This document shows positions 1-11,435 of a DNA stretch of 64,000 nucleotides, piece after piece. The notes below the pieces were generated by a model. It was not told where the DNA came from. It ran no database searches and saw nothing but the letters and a program-made list of their open reading frames with translations. Within the stretch, counting starts at the first letter, position 1, and every line of letters begins with the position of its first letter. The stretch spans positions 2,976,001 to 3,040,000 of the forward strand of contig CM074759.1 in NCBI GenBank assembly GCA_037355855.1, in the 5' to 3' direction. The translations under genes were made by a program, and so were the position numbers. Source of the stretch: Pseudo-nitzschia pungens (lineage: Eukaryota > Bacillariophyta > Bacillariophyceae > Bacillariales > Bacillariaceae).

Positions 1-1517
1 GTTCATTTTCCCCTTTTTGCCTGCCAGCTTGTTGAGGGGGGCCAGGATGTGGGAGCGGCGCTTCCACATATCCCTGTAAAAGTTTACCATTCCAAGAAAC
101 ATCTTTAGTTGCTTTGTGTTCTTTGGGGCTTCCAAGCGTTTCATCGCCTCCAGTTTCTTTGGCTGGGGTTAAATGCCTTCTGTTGTTAGTAGGAAACCCA
201 GATACTCCACTTCTTTCTGCATGAAAAAGGATTTCCGGAGGTTGGCTTGGAAGTCAGCCTCATCGAGTCTTCGTAGGACTGTATCAATTTTGGTGAAGTG
301 ATCTTGCTCAGATTCCCCCCCTCTTTGGATAATTAGGATGTCATCGATGTAGACAAGAACATAGTCCAGGTCCCCCAGTAGGTTCATCATAACTGACTGG
401 AAGATGTCGGGTGCACATGCGATTCCCATTGCCAATCTTTTGTAGGCATATTTTCCCCATGGTAGAATGGTAGAGCAAATCTTTTGGCTCTCCTTGCAGA
501 TTGGGATGGTGTAGTACCCTTGGGACAGGTCTAGTACCGTAGCGGACTTGAATTTCTGCATTCGCTGGATGGTTTCCCCTATTCGTGGTAGTGGGAATGG
601 TTTCCTTTGAATTGCTGCATTCATTTTTCGAAAATCAGTAAGCACTCGGATGTCCCCAGTTTTCTTGGGTTGGCAGAACGTAGTAGATGCCCATGGTGAG
701 TCATCATCATGGGGGAGTTTCTCCAGGACTCCAATATCACAGAGCCTGTTGATCTCCTTTCGGAGTGCTTGTTCAAAGGCATGGGGTACGGAATAGTACC
801 TCTGCCGGACAGGTTTGACCCCTGGTTGGAGTTCAATAGAGACCGGTTCTATGTTTTTGAGTAGTCCCAGTCCTCCTCCAAATAGAACTTCTTCAATGTT
901 TTCTTCAAGGCTTCTTTGGACGCATCTGTTATTTCCAGGTTGTCGACCATAGCGTCTATGTCTACTTTGGAGTAGTCTGCATCCAAGATTTTGGATTGCC
1001 TTTCCTCCTCTTGTTGGAGGATTGGACTCTGTGTGTTGGCAAAGAATACTGCCTCACATTTGTCCGGGTCAGAGAGCTCCCCCATCCCCTTCATGGGAAT
1101 GGTGTCTCCCTGCCATTTGATCGTGCGGGAACTGTATTTGATATCCAGTCCCAGTTGTGCCATCAGGTCGGATCCTATGATCATGTCATAGGGTACTTCC
1201 TCGTGGTGGTGGTACTCATCGACTTGGAAGGTCCAATTGATGGTCTTGGAATTTGAAAATTCTATAAATCTTAGTCCCACTGAAGCCACAGACTTTGTCT
1301 GAAATTTGCTCCCATAGGTGTTGTAGGTGACAGATCTCTGGTCCTGGTTTGTAAGTTGACTTTGGTTGACAAAATGCCTTAGAATGATGGATTTGGAGCA
1401 GCCGGTGTCCAATAGGCCCCGGAGCATCCTTCCCCTTCCTTTGTGGTTCAGCACCTCCACACAGACGTCTGCAAATCTGTTGATTATGCGTGGTCTGGTA
1501 TGGATGGCGTTGACCAT
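1..1517 (-). pseudogene. A0 pol fragment (protease and reverse transcriptase, broken)
   Basis: The N-terminus (1517 down to about 860) is a retropepsin region with an LLDTGCSKSIIL active-site block. The reverse transcriptase follows at about 850-169, with a VYIDDILII catalytic box. Compared with A1, about 7 bp are missing near 880, which shifts the frame between protease and RT. A CAA to TAA change near 169 puts a stop after FLLTTEGI. RNase H and integrase lie beyond the left edge. The pol start codon directly follows the gag TGA, as in the other Gypsy-A copies. Not functional. Confidence 0.85.
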
Positions 1518-2175
1518 TCAGTTGTGGGATCCCTTCTTCTTGAAGGTTTTTCTGTACTTCCTTCTGTACTCCCTTAGGTCCTGCTCGCCGATGGAGATAG
1601 ATATCGTCGTCAGAGACCCTGGTTTCTGCTTGGGTGGTTGCCAGTACATAGGAATACTCATGGTTGGAGAGTTTCCTTCCCCAGTGGGGTTTGGAGTTTT
1701 GCTCACTGCCTGAGGCTTCTTTTGCCACAAAATGCTCCTTGAGCAGGTTGATGGTTTCCCGGTCAAACTTTCCCTTCTTGGAGGGGCCACCGGTGAGTTT
1801 CCAGCACTTGCCAGCGTGGGTCTTGCCACAGATTTTGCATAGTTGCTTGTTGTTGTCCATTGGGCGCTTCTTTTTGCCAGGAGACTTTCCGTTTCCTCCC
1901 CCAGAAGTGGCCTTGGCACTCTTCTTGGCGCCACCATTCTGTTTTTCCAGTTTGGTGATGCGCTTTTGTAGTTCCTCCTCCTTTCGGATGGTAGGTTCCA
2001 AGTTTTCTAACTTGTCAATGGTGGTGTCAAAGGAAAGGGAATATAGATCCCACCCTAGGTGTTCCAATTTATCCCTTTGGGCGTGGGTCACGTTGGAGTC
2101 CAGGATTTCCTTCATTTCAGCTTCAGTGAAGCTGGAAGGTGTCATTCCGGCCTCTGCGCCACTTTCCCGGAGGCA
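1518..2175 (-). pseudogene. A0 gag C-terminal part
   Basis: This is the C-terminal half of a Gypsy-A gag (nucleocapsid side). It has a short zinc knuckle, CKICGKTHAGKC, and the downstream block NLLKEHFVAKE. A frameshift near 1590 moves the end of the protein out of frame, while the correct frame still ends in KKGSHN before TGA. The upstream end at 2175 is not a natural boundary: it is one copy of the 18-bp target duplication made by the short LINE. Confidence 0.82.
2158..2175. repeat. Target duplication of short LINE, left copy
   Basis: The 18 bp GCCACTTTCCCGGAGGCA recurs with one mismatch at 4139-4156 and corresponds to one uninterrupted stretch of gag in A1 (around 17355). Confidence 0.85.
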
Positions 2176-2459
2176 TAATAATAATATGCTTATTTAAGTA
2201 GGAAAATCCACCGAAGGTGGTTAAAAGCTACTCAGTCTGTAACCAGACTTTATCGTTGCCTCAATCGAAGAGAGGTTAGGCCCCAAGTTGTAGAACGACG
2301 CGTTGCCTCAATCAAAGAGAGTTTATGCTCCAAGTTGTAAAAATGACGATTTTGCAAACAAACCTTGGAAACAATCAGGGAAAAAACGAACCAGTCCAGA
2401 GCACAACAGACACTGCTGTTGCAACGCGTACAGGAGACGGGGTAACAAGAACGTGAAAG

Positions 2460-2660
2460 GGAAAGACACAAGCAAAACTGTCCTTTGAATGCTGCTGTAC
2501 AGCATCAGTAATGCTAGGAGTGGTCAGCTGACACAAGCAAAACTGCTCTCTGTATGCTGGATTGCAGCATCAGTAGTGCAAGTGGTCAGCCGACGCAAGC
2601 AGAACTGGTCTCTGCATACTGTATTGCAGCATCAGTAATGCAGTAGTCAGCCCCAAACAC
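2460..2660. repeat. Tandem repeat inside short LINE, about 70-bp period
   Basis: About three imperfect units contain 'cagcatcagtaatgc' followed by 'gtcagc..acacaagcaaaact'. They lie between the 3'-end block and the 5'-leader block of the deletion derivative. No coding potential is apparent. Confidence 0.6.
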
Positions 2661-2899
2661 ATTCCTTACCAAAAGAACACAAGCAAAATTTCCCAGGTAA
2701 TGCTTGTATTCGTATTCGAAATATTCGAAATCGAAACACTTAGAGGCAGTGGAGCCTACTACGAAATTCGGAACAGCTGTCCTCCTGTTAGAACTTTGTA
2801 GTAGCTTGGAAGCAGGACTCTAAGTGAACACTTAACGACCATCAGGGCTGTAGGCTTGAAAACAGGTGGCAGCTGTACTGTGAACTGGAAGGGTATAAG

Positions 2900-3600
2900 T
2901 AGGTGGTAGGGCTTGGGTCAGAAAAACAGTAGGTCCATAATCGAAAACACTTATGGTCCAGCAGGGCAGTAGGCTTGAAAACAGATAACAGTTGAAGTGT
3001 GCACCTGAGAGGATTATGTAGGTAGGAGAGCCTTAAGCAAGCTGTACTTAGCGGCTTTGGGGCTTGGGTCAAAAAAACAGTAGGACCATAAGCGAAACAC
3101 TTATGGTCCAGCAGGGCAGTAGGCTTGAAAACAGATAACAGTTGAAGTGTGCACCTGAGAGGATTATGTAGGTAGGAGAGCCTTAAGCAAGCTGTACTTA
3201 GCGGCTGTTGGGCTTGGGTCAGGAAATAGAAGGACGTTAAGCGAAAACACTTATGGTCCATCAGGGCAGTAGACTTGAAAGCAGATGACAGTTGAAGAAT
3301 GCATCTGAGAGGTATATGTAGGTAGGAGAGACTTAAGCAAACTGTACTTGGCGGCTTTGGGGCTTGGGTCAGGAAATAGTGGGACCTTAAGCGAAAACAC
3401 TTATGGTCCAGCAGGGCAGTAGACTTGAAAACAGATGACAATTATACTGTACACCTGAGAGGGTTATGTAGGTGGTGGAGCCTTAAGCAAACTGTACTTA
3501 GCGGCTTTGGGGCTTGGGTCAAAAAAACAGTAGGACCATAAGCAAAACACATATGGTCCAGCAGGGCAATGGACTTGAAAACTGATGACAGCTGGAATTT
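2900..3600. repeat. Tandem ~150-bp monomers in short-LINE leader
   Basis: The block 'cttatggtccagcaggg' recurs about every 150 bp (near 2950, 3101, 3250, 3400 and 3552) within larger similar units. The reverse complement resembles the plus-strand leader repeats of the long LINE (about 4640-5950). These look like 5' UTR monomers. The open frame across 2842-3441 is a by-product of the repetition. Confidence 0.75.
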
Positions 3601-4138
3601 CTTGTAGAAATATTCCTACAGTGGAAGGGGCTGTTCGTGAACTTCACCTTGAAAAGACTTAGGGGACATAGCAAGGAACCTTGAAGAATGTAGAACATTA
3701 AGTGATACTCACTTAAGCAGCTTGGAATCAGTGTAGAACATTAAGTATAAGATATACTTAAGGGCCTTTGGGGGAGCTAGTTGGAAACAGATCGAACCAG
3801 AAATACATCGAAAATTATTGGTGAATTGCTGTAGAATCTGTACTGGAATTGTGCTGTAGAAAATTATGTGTCGGTTTTGGTGCTGCTGCTGCTGCTGTTG
3901 CTGTTGCCGATCGATCGTCCGTCGAGTGGTGAATAGGCAACCAACTCAACCAAACAAAGCATTGAGCAACTGAACAAATAGCAGAATCAAAGAGGCAAGG
4001 TCGCTGTTAGTATGTGTAGGTCCTGAGGTTGTGATTGGGGGTGTAAAAGGGAGCAAGATAACGCATGGTAAAGTTGTGTAGAAATCTACGTATTTTTAGT
4101 ACTGGAACATCGGACAAAATGCGCGATGCGCAAATTGT

Positions 4139-4234
4139 GCCACTTTCCCAGAGGCATTCTGGTAGGTAGCTCTGTAGTTTGGCCATTCGGTTGGCCCAGG
4201 AGTGAATGCCGTGTTTCATGTTGATGCGGGCGTT
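4139..4234 (-). pseudogene. A0 gag middle fragment between two LINEs
   Basis: These 96 bp align with A1 gag around 17355-17440 and encode the block LQSYLPECLW in the minus direction. The fragment begins with the right target duplication of the short LINE (4139-4156) and ends with the left target duplication of the long LINE (4216-4234). It proves that both LINEs entered the same gag gene about 60-80 bp apart. Confidence 0.85.
4216..4234. repeat. Target duplication of long LINE, left copy
   Basis: The 19 bp TCATGTTGATGCGGGCGTT is repeated exactly at 22132-22150, immediately after the (ATT)n tail. The sequence is Gypsy-A gag. Confidence 0.88.
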
Positions 4235-4639
4235 ACAATTTTCGCATCGCGCATTTTGTCCGACGTTCCGATGTTCCAGTACTTAAAACAAGTAGATTTC
4301 TACACAACTTTCCCCTTTGATATCTCACTCACTTCTAAAGCTCCTACAACAAAACCAAGCACTACACCTATTAACAGAGACCTCCCCTATCTGATTCTGC
4401 TGTTTGTTTGGCTGCTCCTTGCTCCCTTTGGTTGCTTTGGTTGCTTGTTTCCGTGTCGGTCGGTCGATCGGCAGCAACAAGCTTCGGCAAGCGAAAACAA
4501 GGACACATAATTTCCTACAGTGGTTCCAGTACTAATTCTACAGCTGATTCTGTTTCGCTTCCGAGCTCGGTTTGTTTTTCGATCTGTTTTCAAGCTACCT
4601 TATTATTTAAAGCTATACAGTCTTTCAAGCCCCTTAAGT

Positions 4640-5950
4640 GATACCCACTTAACGTTCTACATTCTTCAAGGTCGAACCCACTTAACGTTCTACATTCTTC
4701 AAGATCGAACCCACTTAACGTTCTACATTCTTCAAGATCGAACACATATACACCCCCCTTCTAGAAGGTTCCTCCGCGCTGATCCCTAAGTATTTGCAAG
4801 TTCGCGCGAGCATATCTTCCAGTTCCCTTCCTATTTTCAAGTCAATAGACCCCCTGCTCTTTTAAGTGTCTATCACTTAAGCACTACCCTGTTTCCTAGC
4901 CAAGCCCCCCAGTCCCTAAGTGTTTTCGCTTAAGGCTCCCCCTACTACATCTGTTTCCAAGCCAAGACCAACCGATCCCTAAGTACCTCCTACTTAGTGC
5001 ACTCTTGTTTCCAAGACTACAGCTACTACCGCCCCTTGTTTTCAAGACTACAATTCCCCTGGTCCCTAAGTGTTTGCGAGCTCCCTGATCCCTAAGTGTT
5101 TTCGCTATTAAGCAACCCCAAATTGAACTTCAAGTTTGATACTGTTTTCAAGATACAAGCCTCCCCTGGTCCCTAGGTGTTTGGAGTACAGCCCCTGTTT
5201 TCAAGCAAGCAGCTTCCCTGGTCCCTAAGTGTTCGTGAGTTCCCTGATCCCTAAGTGTTTTCGCTATTAAGCAACCCCAACTTGAACTTCAAGTTCGACA
5301 CTGTTTTCAGGACACAAGCCTCCCCCTGGTCCCTAGGTGATTCTACTACAGCCCCTGTTTTCAAGCAAGCAGCTTCCCTGGTCCCTAAGTGTTCGCGAGT
5401 TCCCTGCTCCCTAAGTGTTTTCGCTATTAAGGAACCCTAACTTGAACTTCAAGTTCGACACTGTTTTCAAGACACAAGCCTCCCCCTTGTCCCTAGGTGT
5501 TTCTACTAAAGCCCCTGTTTTCAAGCAAGCAGCTCTCCTGGTCCCTAAGTATCTCGCTCAAGGTACCTGTTTTCAAGCCAATTGCCCCTGAATACTGTTT
5601 CCATTTCCCCCCTCTACGTAAATTCTACAGGGCCAAAAGTGGTACTTCTATCCATTTGCCCGCAACTCCAGACAGAACTACCAGAATTTTCCGTGTAGAA
5701 TTCTACAGCAGCTCTGCTCCGCTTACGGTCCCTGTTTTCAAGCCAATTGCCCCTGGTTACTGTTTCCACTTATAAGTACTCGCGAGTTTGAACTTCAAGT
5801 TCCCTCCTGAGACTTTTAAGTGTACCCTGCCATTGACATTTCCGGTCCCTAAGTGTTCCTACTAAAGCCCCTGCTTTCCAGCAAGCAGCTTCCCTGGTCC
5901 CTAAGTGTCTCGCTCAAGGTCCTTGTTTTCAAGCCAGTCATCTGCTCCCT
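4640..5950. repeat. LINE leader repeats, 32-bp and ~160-bp units
   Basis: Three 32-bp units around 4650-4745 share 'acttaacgttctacattctt'. Longer units of about 160 bp follow, carrying 'tccctaagtgttttcgct', 'acttcaagttcgacactg' and 'ccctaggtg' near 5171, 5331 and 5491. They lie in the 5' leader of the long LINE and are the reverse-complement relatives of 2840-3990. Short open frames here are repetitive and not convincing genes. Confidence 0.7.
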
Positions 5951-6059
5951 GGTGCTTAAGTATACCACTTGGACTCATTCCAGTTTCTACACGATTTGCA
6001 GTGGTCTACTGAAGTTTCTAAATTCTGTACCCCCAGAGCACCTCTGTGGGTTTCGAACG

Positions 6060-8150
6060 TGACTCTTCTGGTAGTGCTCCAGTCTTTTCTTTTGGTTCCC
6101 CTGGAGCTTTTCCTTGTTCAGACCAACACTGGCCCTGTTGTTACTGCTGTACCCTGTTTCCCAGCATACATCCTATCACCTGGCTTCTCTCCAACCACGC
6201 GTCGGTTCTGTTGTTGCTTTTGCATCCAGCTGGTGCTTCTATTTCCCCGGCATTTGTCATCATCAAGCATTTCTGTACCCAAGTGGCGTTCTGTTGTTGC
6301 TTCTGCATACAACTGGTGCGTCTACTGCCCCGGCTTTTGCTCTCACCTGGCATCTCTACATCCAACGCGGCGTTTCTGTTGTTGCTTCTGCACTCCACTG
6401 GAGGTTTTCTGTTGTTTTCTGATTTCAACTGGTGCTTCTACTGCCCCGGCATTTGCCATCACCTGGCACTTCTACATACAAGCGGCGTGTCTGTTGTTGC
6501 TCCTGCACCCAGCTGGTTGCTTTTCTGCTGTAGATTTTCTGCATCCAAGTGGCGTCTCTGTTGTTACTTCTGCACGCAACCGGTGTTTCTACTGCCCCGG
6601 CTTTTGCTATCACCTGGCACCTATCCATCCAAAGCGGCGTTTCCTTCCCCGGCATTTGTCATCACCTGGCACTTCTCCATCCAAGCGGCGTGTCTGTTGT
6701 CGCTCCTGCACCCCGTTGGTTGCTTTTCTGCTGTGGCTTTTCAGCATCCAAGTGGCGTCTCTGTTGTTACTTCTGCACAAAACCGGTGTTTCTACTGCCC
6801 CGGCTTTTGCTATCACCTGGCACCTCTACATTCAAAGCGGCGTTTCTGTGATTGCTTCTGCACTCCACTGGAGGTTTTCTGCTGTTGTTTCTGCTTCCAA
6901 CCGGTGCTTTTACTGCCCCGGCCTTTGCCCTCAACCGGTGCTTCACCTGCTCCGGCCTTTGTCATCACCTGGCACTTGCACATCCAAGAGGCGTGTCTGC
7001 TGTTGGTCCAACACTCAATTGCTTGCTTTTCCGTTGTTGCTCTGCCCTCAACCGGTGCTTCTCCTGCCCCGGCCTTCGCCCTCAACCGGTGCTTCCCCTG
7101 CTTCGGCCTTTGTCATCACCTGGCACTTGCACATCCAAGAGGCGTGTCTGCTGTTGGTCCAACACCCAATTGCCTGCTTTTCAGTTGTTGCTTTGCCCTC
7201 ACCCGGTGCTTCTCCTGCCACGGCCTTTGTCTTCAACCGGTGCTTCTCCTGCCCCGGCCTTTGTTAACACCGGGTCCTTCTCCATTCAAGCGCGGCGTTT
7301 CAGTTGGTGCTCCCTCACTCCACTGGAGGTTTTCTGCTGTTGATTGCCCTCCACCGGTGCTTCTCCTGCCCCGGCCTTTGCCCTCAACCGGTGCTTCACC
7401 TGCTCCGGCCTTTGTCATCACCTGGCACTTGCACATCCAAGAGGCGTGTCTGCTGTTGGTCCAACACCCAATTGCCTGCTTTTCCGTTGTTGCTTTGATC
7501 TCAACCGGTGCTTCTCCTGCCCCGGCCTTTGTCATCAACCGGTGCTTCTCCTGCCCCGGCCTTTGTACTCAACCGGTGCTTCTCCATTCAAGCGCGGCGT
7601 TTCAGTTGGTGCTCCTGCACTCCACTGGAGGTTTTCTGCTGTTGATTTGCCCTCAACCGGTGCTTCTCCTGCCCCGGCCTTTGTCATCAACCGGTGCTTC
7701 TCCTGCCCCGGCCTTTGTCATCACCTGGCACTTGCACATCCAAGAGGCGTGTCTGCTGTTGGTCCAGCACCCAATTGCTTGCTTTTCAGCTGTTGTTTGC
7801 CCTCAACCGGCGCTTCTCCTGCCCCGGCCTTTGTCATCAACCGGTGCTTCTCCTGCCCCGGCCTTTGTCATCAACCGGTGCTTCTCCTGCCCCGGCCTTT
7901 GCCATCACCTGGCACTTGCACATCCAAGAGGCGTGTCTGCTGTTGGTCCAGCACCCAATTGTTTGCTTTTCAGCTGTTGTTTGCCCTCAATCGGTGCTCC
8001 TCCTGCCCCGGCCTTTGTACTCAACCGGTGCTTCTCCATTCAAGCGCGGCGTTTCAGTTGGTTCTCCTGCACTCCACTGGAGGTTTTCTGCTGTTGATTT
8101 GCCCTCCACCGGTGCTTCTCCTGCCCCGGCATTTGTCATCTGCCCTCAGT
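6060..8150. repeat. CT/GC-rich tandem repeats upstream of LINE ORF1
   Basis: A 34-bp unit beginning 'tcaaccggtgcttctcctgc' is repeated head to tail (for example at 7501, 7535 and 7569). It is embedded in a higher-order unit of roughly 120-150 bp carrying 'catccaagaggcgtgtctgc'. The array ends immediately before ORF1. Several long frames (5969-7267, 6046-8097, 7344-8519) run through it only because the unit lacks stops in more than one frame. It is best read as a monomeric 5' UTR, possibly a promoter array as in mouse L1; that role is inference. Confidence 0.75.
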
Positions 8151-8167
8151 GCTCCACTTCTGGTACA

Positions 8168-11100
8168 ATGCCTCCCCCTCCCACTAAGGGGTGGCCCACC
8201 TCCCAAGCAGCTTCCCGGAAGAAAAGATCTTCCACGCCTCCTTCTTCTGCTAGGTCTGCCTCTGGGACTCGGTCTAACAAGCGCCCATTTGTGCAAAAGA
8301 CCCCTCCAAGACATTCTAGTGTCACCTCTGCTCTTACTACTCCCTCTCCTACTCTTGATACCAGATCATCCTCTTCCTCTGCCTCATCAGCCTCTTCATC
8401 CTCTATGCATGGGTCTTCTGTTGATGATATGTCTTCATCTTCTTCTGTGTCCTCATCTGCAGGTGTGCTTTCTGATGTTGATATGCTTGGCACTGAACCT
8501 GCTCCAGGGGATTCCTTGAAGCCTTCTTCTTCTGCAGGTGTGCTCTCTGATGTTGAGATGCTTGGCACTGAATCTGCACCAGGGGAATCTGCACCAGGGG
8601 ACTCTGCACCAGGGGATTCCTTGCAAACTTCTTCTCTGTCAACAGCTTCTCAGCTAGGCTCCCAGGAGTCAGGTCCTCCGCCGTCAGGTACTCTGTCAGG
8701 CTCTCAGTCGTCAGGTACTTTGCTGTCAGACCCCAAGCTGATAAGCTCCCAGTCCTCAGGCTCCCAGCAGCAGGGCTCCCAGCAGCAGGGCTCCCAGCAG
8801 TCAGGACCCCGGCCCCCAGCCTCCCAGCAGCCAGGATCCAACCAGGCAGGCTCCCAGCTGCCAGGCCAACAGACGTCCAGACACACACCAAAGGGTTCTG
8901 GGACCTCAGGCAAGGTCCCTGCTTCATCTATCCTCAAGCAATCTACTCTTGCCTTTTCCTCTGCCCAGAAGTCTGGTCCCTCTCAGCAGCAAGCACGCCA
9001 CTCCCAACGCCAGGAGGCTCTGGCTGCTGCCAACAGGGCTCATTCCGCTTCCTTCTTCTGGTGTTTTTATGGTAAGGGTCCCTGTTCTGGCAAGTCTTCT
9101 ATACCATCTGCAATTCATGCCTTTCGAAAATCTCCAACTGGTAACCGGTTATGGGCTGGGTGTCCAAGCCCTACACACTTTTTCAGCAAGAAGGAGGGTA
9201 AAGACAAAAAATCCATCCATGATATTTGCCGGACTGCCATCCCTCCTGTTTATGCTCAGGTTTTTCCGGACACTCCAGACTGGCGCAATGCTTCTGTAGC
9301 TTCCTTGGCTTCTATTGCCTCTGCTTGCTTTCAAGGCTCTGCCCCAGCCTGGACCAAGCAACCACCTGGCCAGGCTCTGAAGAAATGTCTTATTGGTTTG
9401 GTCAAGATGTCTCCTGAGTGTTTTGATGACCTGTATTGTGAGGGCAACCTTTTGCCTAGCACTGAAGGCAAAGTATGGTGGGCAGCCAATCAGGTGCTTG
9501 GTTCTCATTGGCATTTCAAGAAGCGCCCTCCTACACCTGCGCCACCAGTGGCTGATGATGCTTCCACTTCCAAATCTTCCACTTCCAAATCAGTGTCCTT
9601 TCTTCCTGGTGGTGGTGATGCTACTGTCTTGTCCTCCTCTGCTGGGCATTTCCTCCAACGCCGAGGGGTTTGCTCCAGTGATTCTAGAGCTCCAGTGGAT
9701 GTCACTGCTGGCACCAAGTGTTCTCATAGTTCTTATGTCACCCTGTCCCTTCCAAGGTTGATGTCACAACGCCCTGGGGAACTATATGATGAGCTGCTCA
9801 AGTCTCTCAAGGAAGCTTTGGATCTTCTATGGACTGTTGACAAGCGCCTGGTGTTGTATGTTTTTCCCTCAAGAGCCAGGCTCAACCCCAAGGCCAAGCC
9901 TGTTACCAAGTTTTGGACGACACTTCCTGACAGGAAGACCTTGGAATTGTATGTTGCTCAGCTCTGGCTTCGCAGTAGAACTGCTCCTCATCTACGATTC
10001 TTTGTGGGACACAGTGCTTCCCTGGAGAAACTCTTTTCAGCACAATTGCTCCAGAGGCTCAGAGACCATGACATGGACCTGAAATATGACCACATACAGG
10101 CCCCAGTTATTGTCACCTGTGGCTTTCTCCTTGGATCTTACATGCAGAGTTTTGATCTTGACCACTACAACGAATTGCTTCAGACTCATCCCAGGTTTCA
10201 GGCATGTCCTATTGCTGTTATCAGGAAGAATATCAGCCTTGACAACTCCAGAACTCCTGATCCCAATCCGGTTCTGGCTGCTCATGTTTTATGTGATGCT
10301 ACAAAGCGCGCCCAAACTGTTAAGCTCCTCAAAGCCCAGTTCAACCAGTTGCAAACCTTCAGACATTGCCTCTTTACCTGATGGTAAATTCTACAAGTTT
10401 ATTGAGACAGCTACCAATCCTTCTGACAGACCTCTTCCCCCCTCCAAGCTCAAGACTGTTCGCCAGGCTAAGCACCGCCAAGCCAAATTTATTGAGAGCC
10501 ATGAAACTGCTCCTGTTCTGGGGGTAGTTGATCTTGATCTTCCAGTTGACTTGGGCCAAGGGCTGGGTTTGAAGACACTGCGCAGTGTGCTTCTGGGCAT
10601 CAGAACCCGTGACAATTGGTCATGGCCTCTTTTTCTTTCTGTTGATACCAGTTCATACCGAGGCGAGATCCTTGCTTTGTACAACATCACTACCAAGGCT
10701 GAAGCAATGGCCATGTTGTCTTTCCTGCCTATTTTTCTGGAAGCTCAGTATGGTTCTTGTGTTAGACAATGGTTCTCTTCTGAGTGCTTGACTGAAATGG
10801 AAGCTTACCATTGGGATGCTGCAGTCAATTGTGTTGTGGAAACTGCACCTGCTGCAGATCCAATGCAGGATGACTCTCTTCCCTTTTTTGGTGATGGGGA
10901 TGCACGAGATTGGGAACTTGTTGATGATGACTTGTCAGTTGACCTTGCTCCCGATCTCACTTTTGATCTGGATTTGCACTTTAACCTCCAAGCCCGTGCT
11001 GACAGTGGTGGTGGAGGCTTTGATGACTCTCAATCCATGGATACTTTAGCGACTGGCACTTCCAATCTTACTGCTGTCCAGGCCTCAGCGCCTGCAGGTG

Positions 11101-11435
11101 CTGTTCCTCCTGGCGGTGATCCTCCCCATGTTGCCAAGGCTGATGCCTCCCCTGGTGTCTCTCCTGATGTCCCCCCTGAAGTTCCTGATCCTCCCAATGA
11201 TGCCATGGCTGGTGCCTCCCCTGTGGCCTCTCCTGATGTCTCAACTGCAGTTCCTGCTGCTGGTGGTGGGGAAGATGCAGCCTCTGCATTGAGGCTTGGA
11301 GTTGCTGCAATTGCATTCTCTTCCAGTCATGATGCTAGTGTCAGTGATTTGAGCCATGCCAATGTCTCCACCAAATCAGCTCCGGCAACTCTTCCTTCCG
11401 TGCGACAGACTCGGTTTCCTTCTGATCATGGTTAG
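8168..11435 (+). pseudogene. LINE ORF1, long, Ser/Gln-rich, frameshifted
   Basis: The likely start is ATG 8168 (MPPPPTKGWP), just after the leader repeats. The N-terminal ~250 residues are low complexity, with SSS and SQQQGSQQ runs. A more ordered region begins near 9050 with Cys/His residues (FFWCFYGKGPCSGK). The frame is open to 10381, where translation stops after FRHCLFT. The continuation (PDGKFYKFIETATNP onward) is in another frame to a stop at 11433-11435, so a one-base-type shift lies near 10330-10380. Together this would be about 1090 residues. I do not recognise a known nucleic-acid-binding domain; role as the ORF1 RNP protein is by position only. Confidence 0.65.

Larger units (their letters stand above)
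2176..4138 (-). mobile_element. Short LINE, internally deleted, inserted in A0 gag
   Basis: This is a minus-strand non-LTR retrotransposon copy of the same family as the long LINE at 4235-22131. Its 3' end (2176 to about 2370) matches the long LINE's 3' UTR and ends in a TAA/ATT-type repeat. Its 5' end near 4138 matches the long LINE's first bases. ORF1 and ORF2 are absent, so it is a leader-plus-3'-end deletion derivative of about 2 kb. The flanks are an 18-bp target duplication (2158-2175 and 4139-4156, one mismatch), as expected for target-primed integration. It probably moved with proteins supplied in trans. Confidence 0.85.

Noticed and set aside
2842..3441. 199-residue minus-strand frame with repeated LLDHKCF blocks
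   Set aside because: Product of ~150-bp leader monomers of the short LINE.
5969..8519. Long plus-strand open frames of 432, 683 and 391 residues, Cys/Pro/Leu-rich
   Set aside because: They run through a 34-bp tandem array in three overlapping frames and show the same peptide repeat in each; one even continues into ORF1 only by chance. They are repeat artefacts in the LINE leader.
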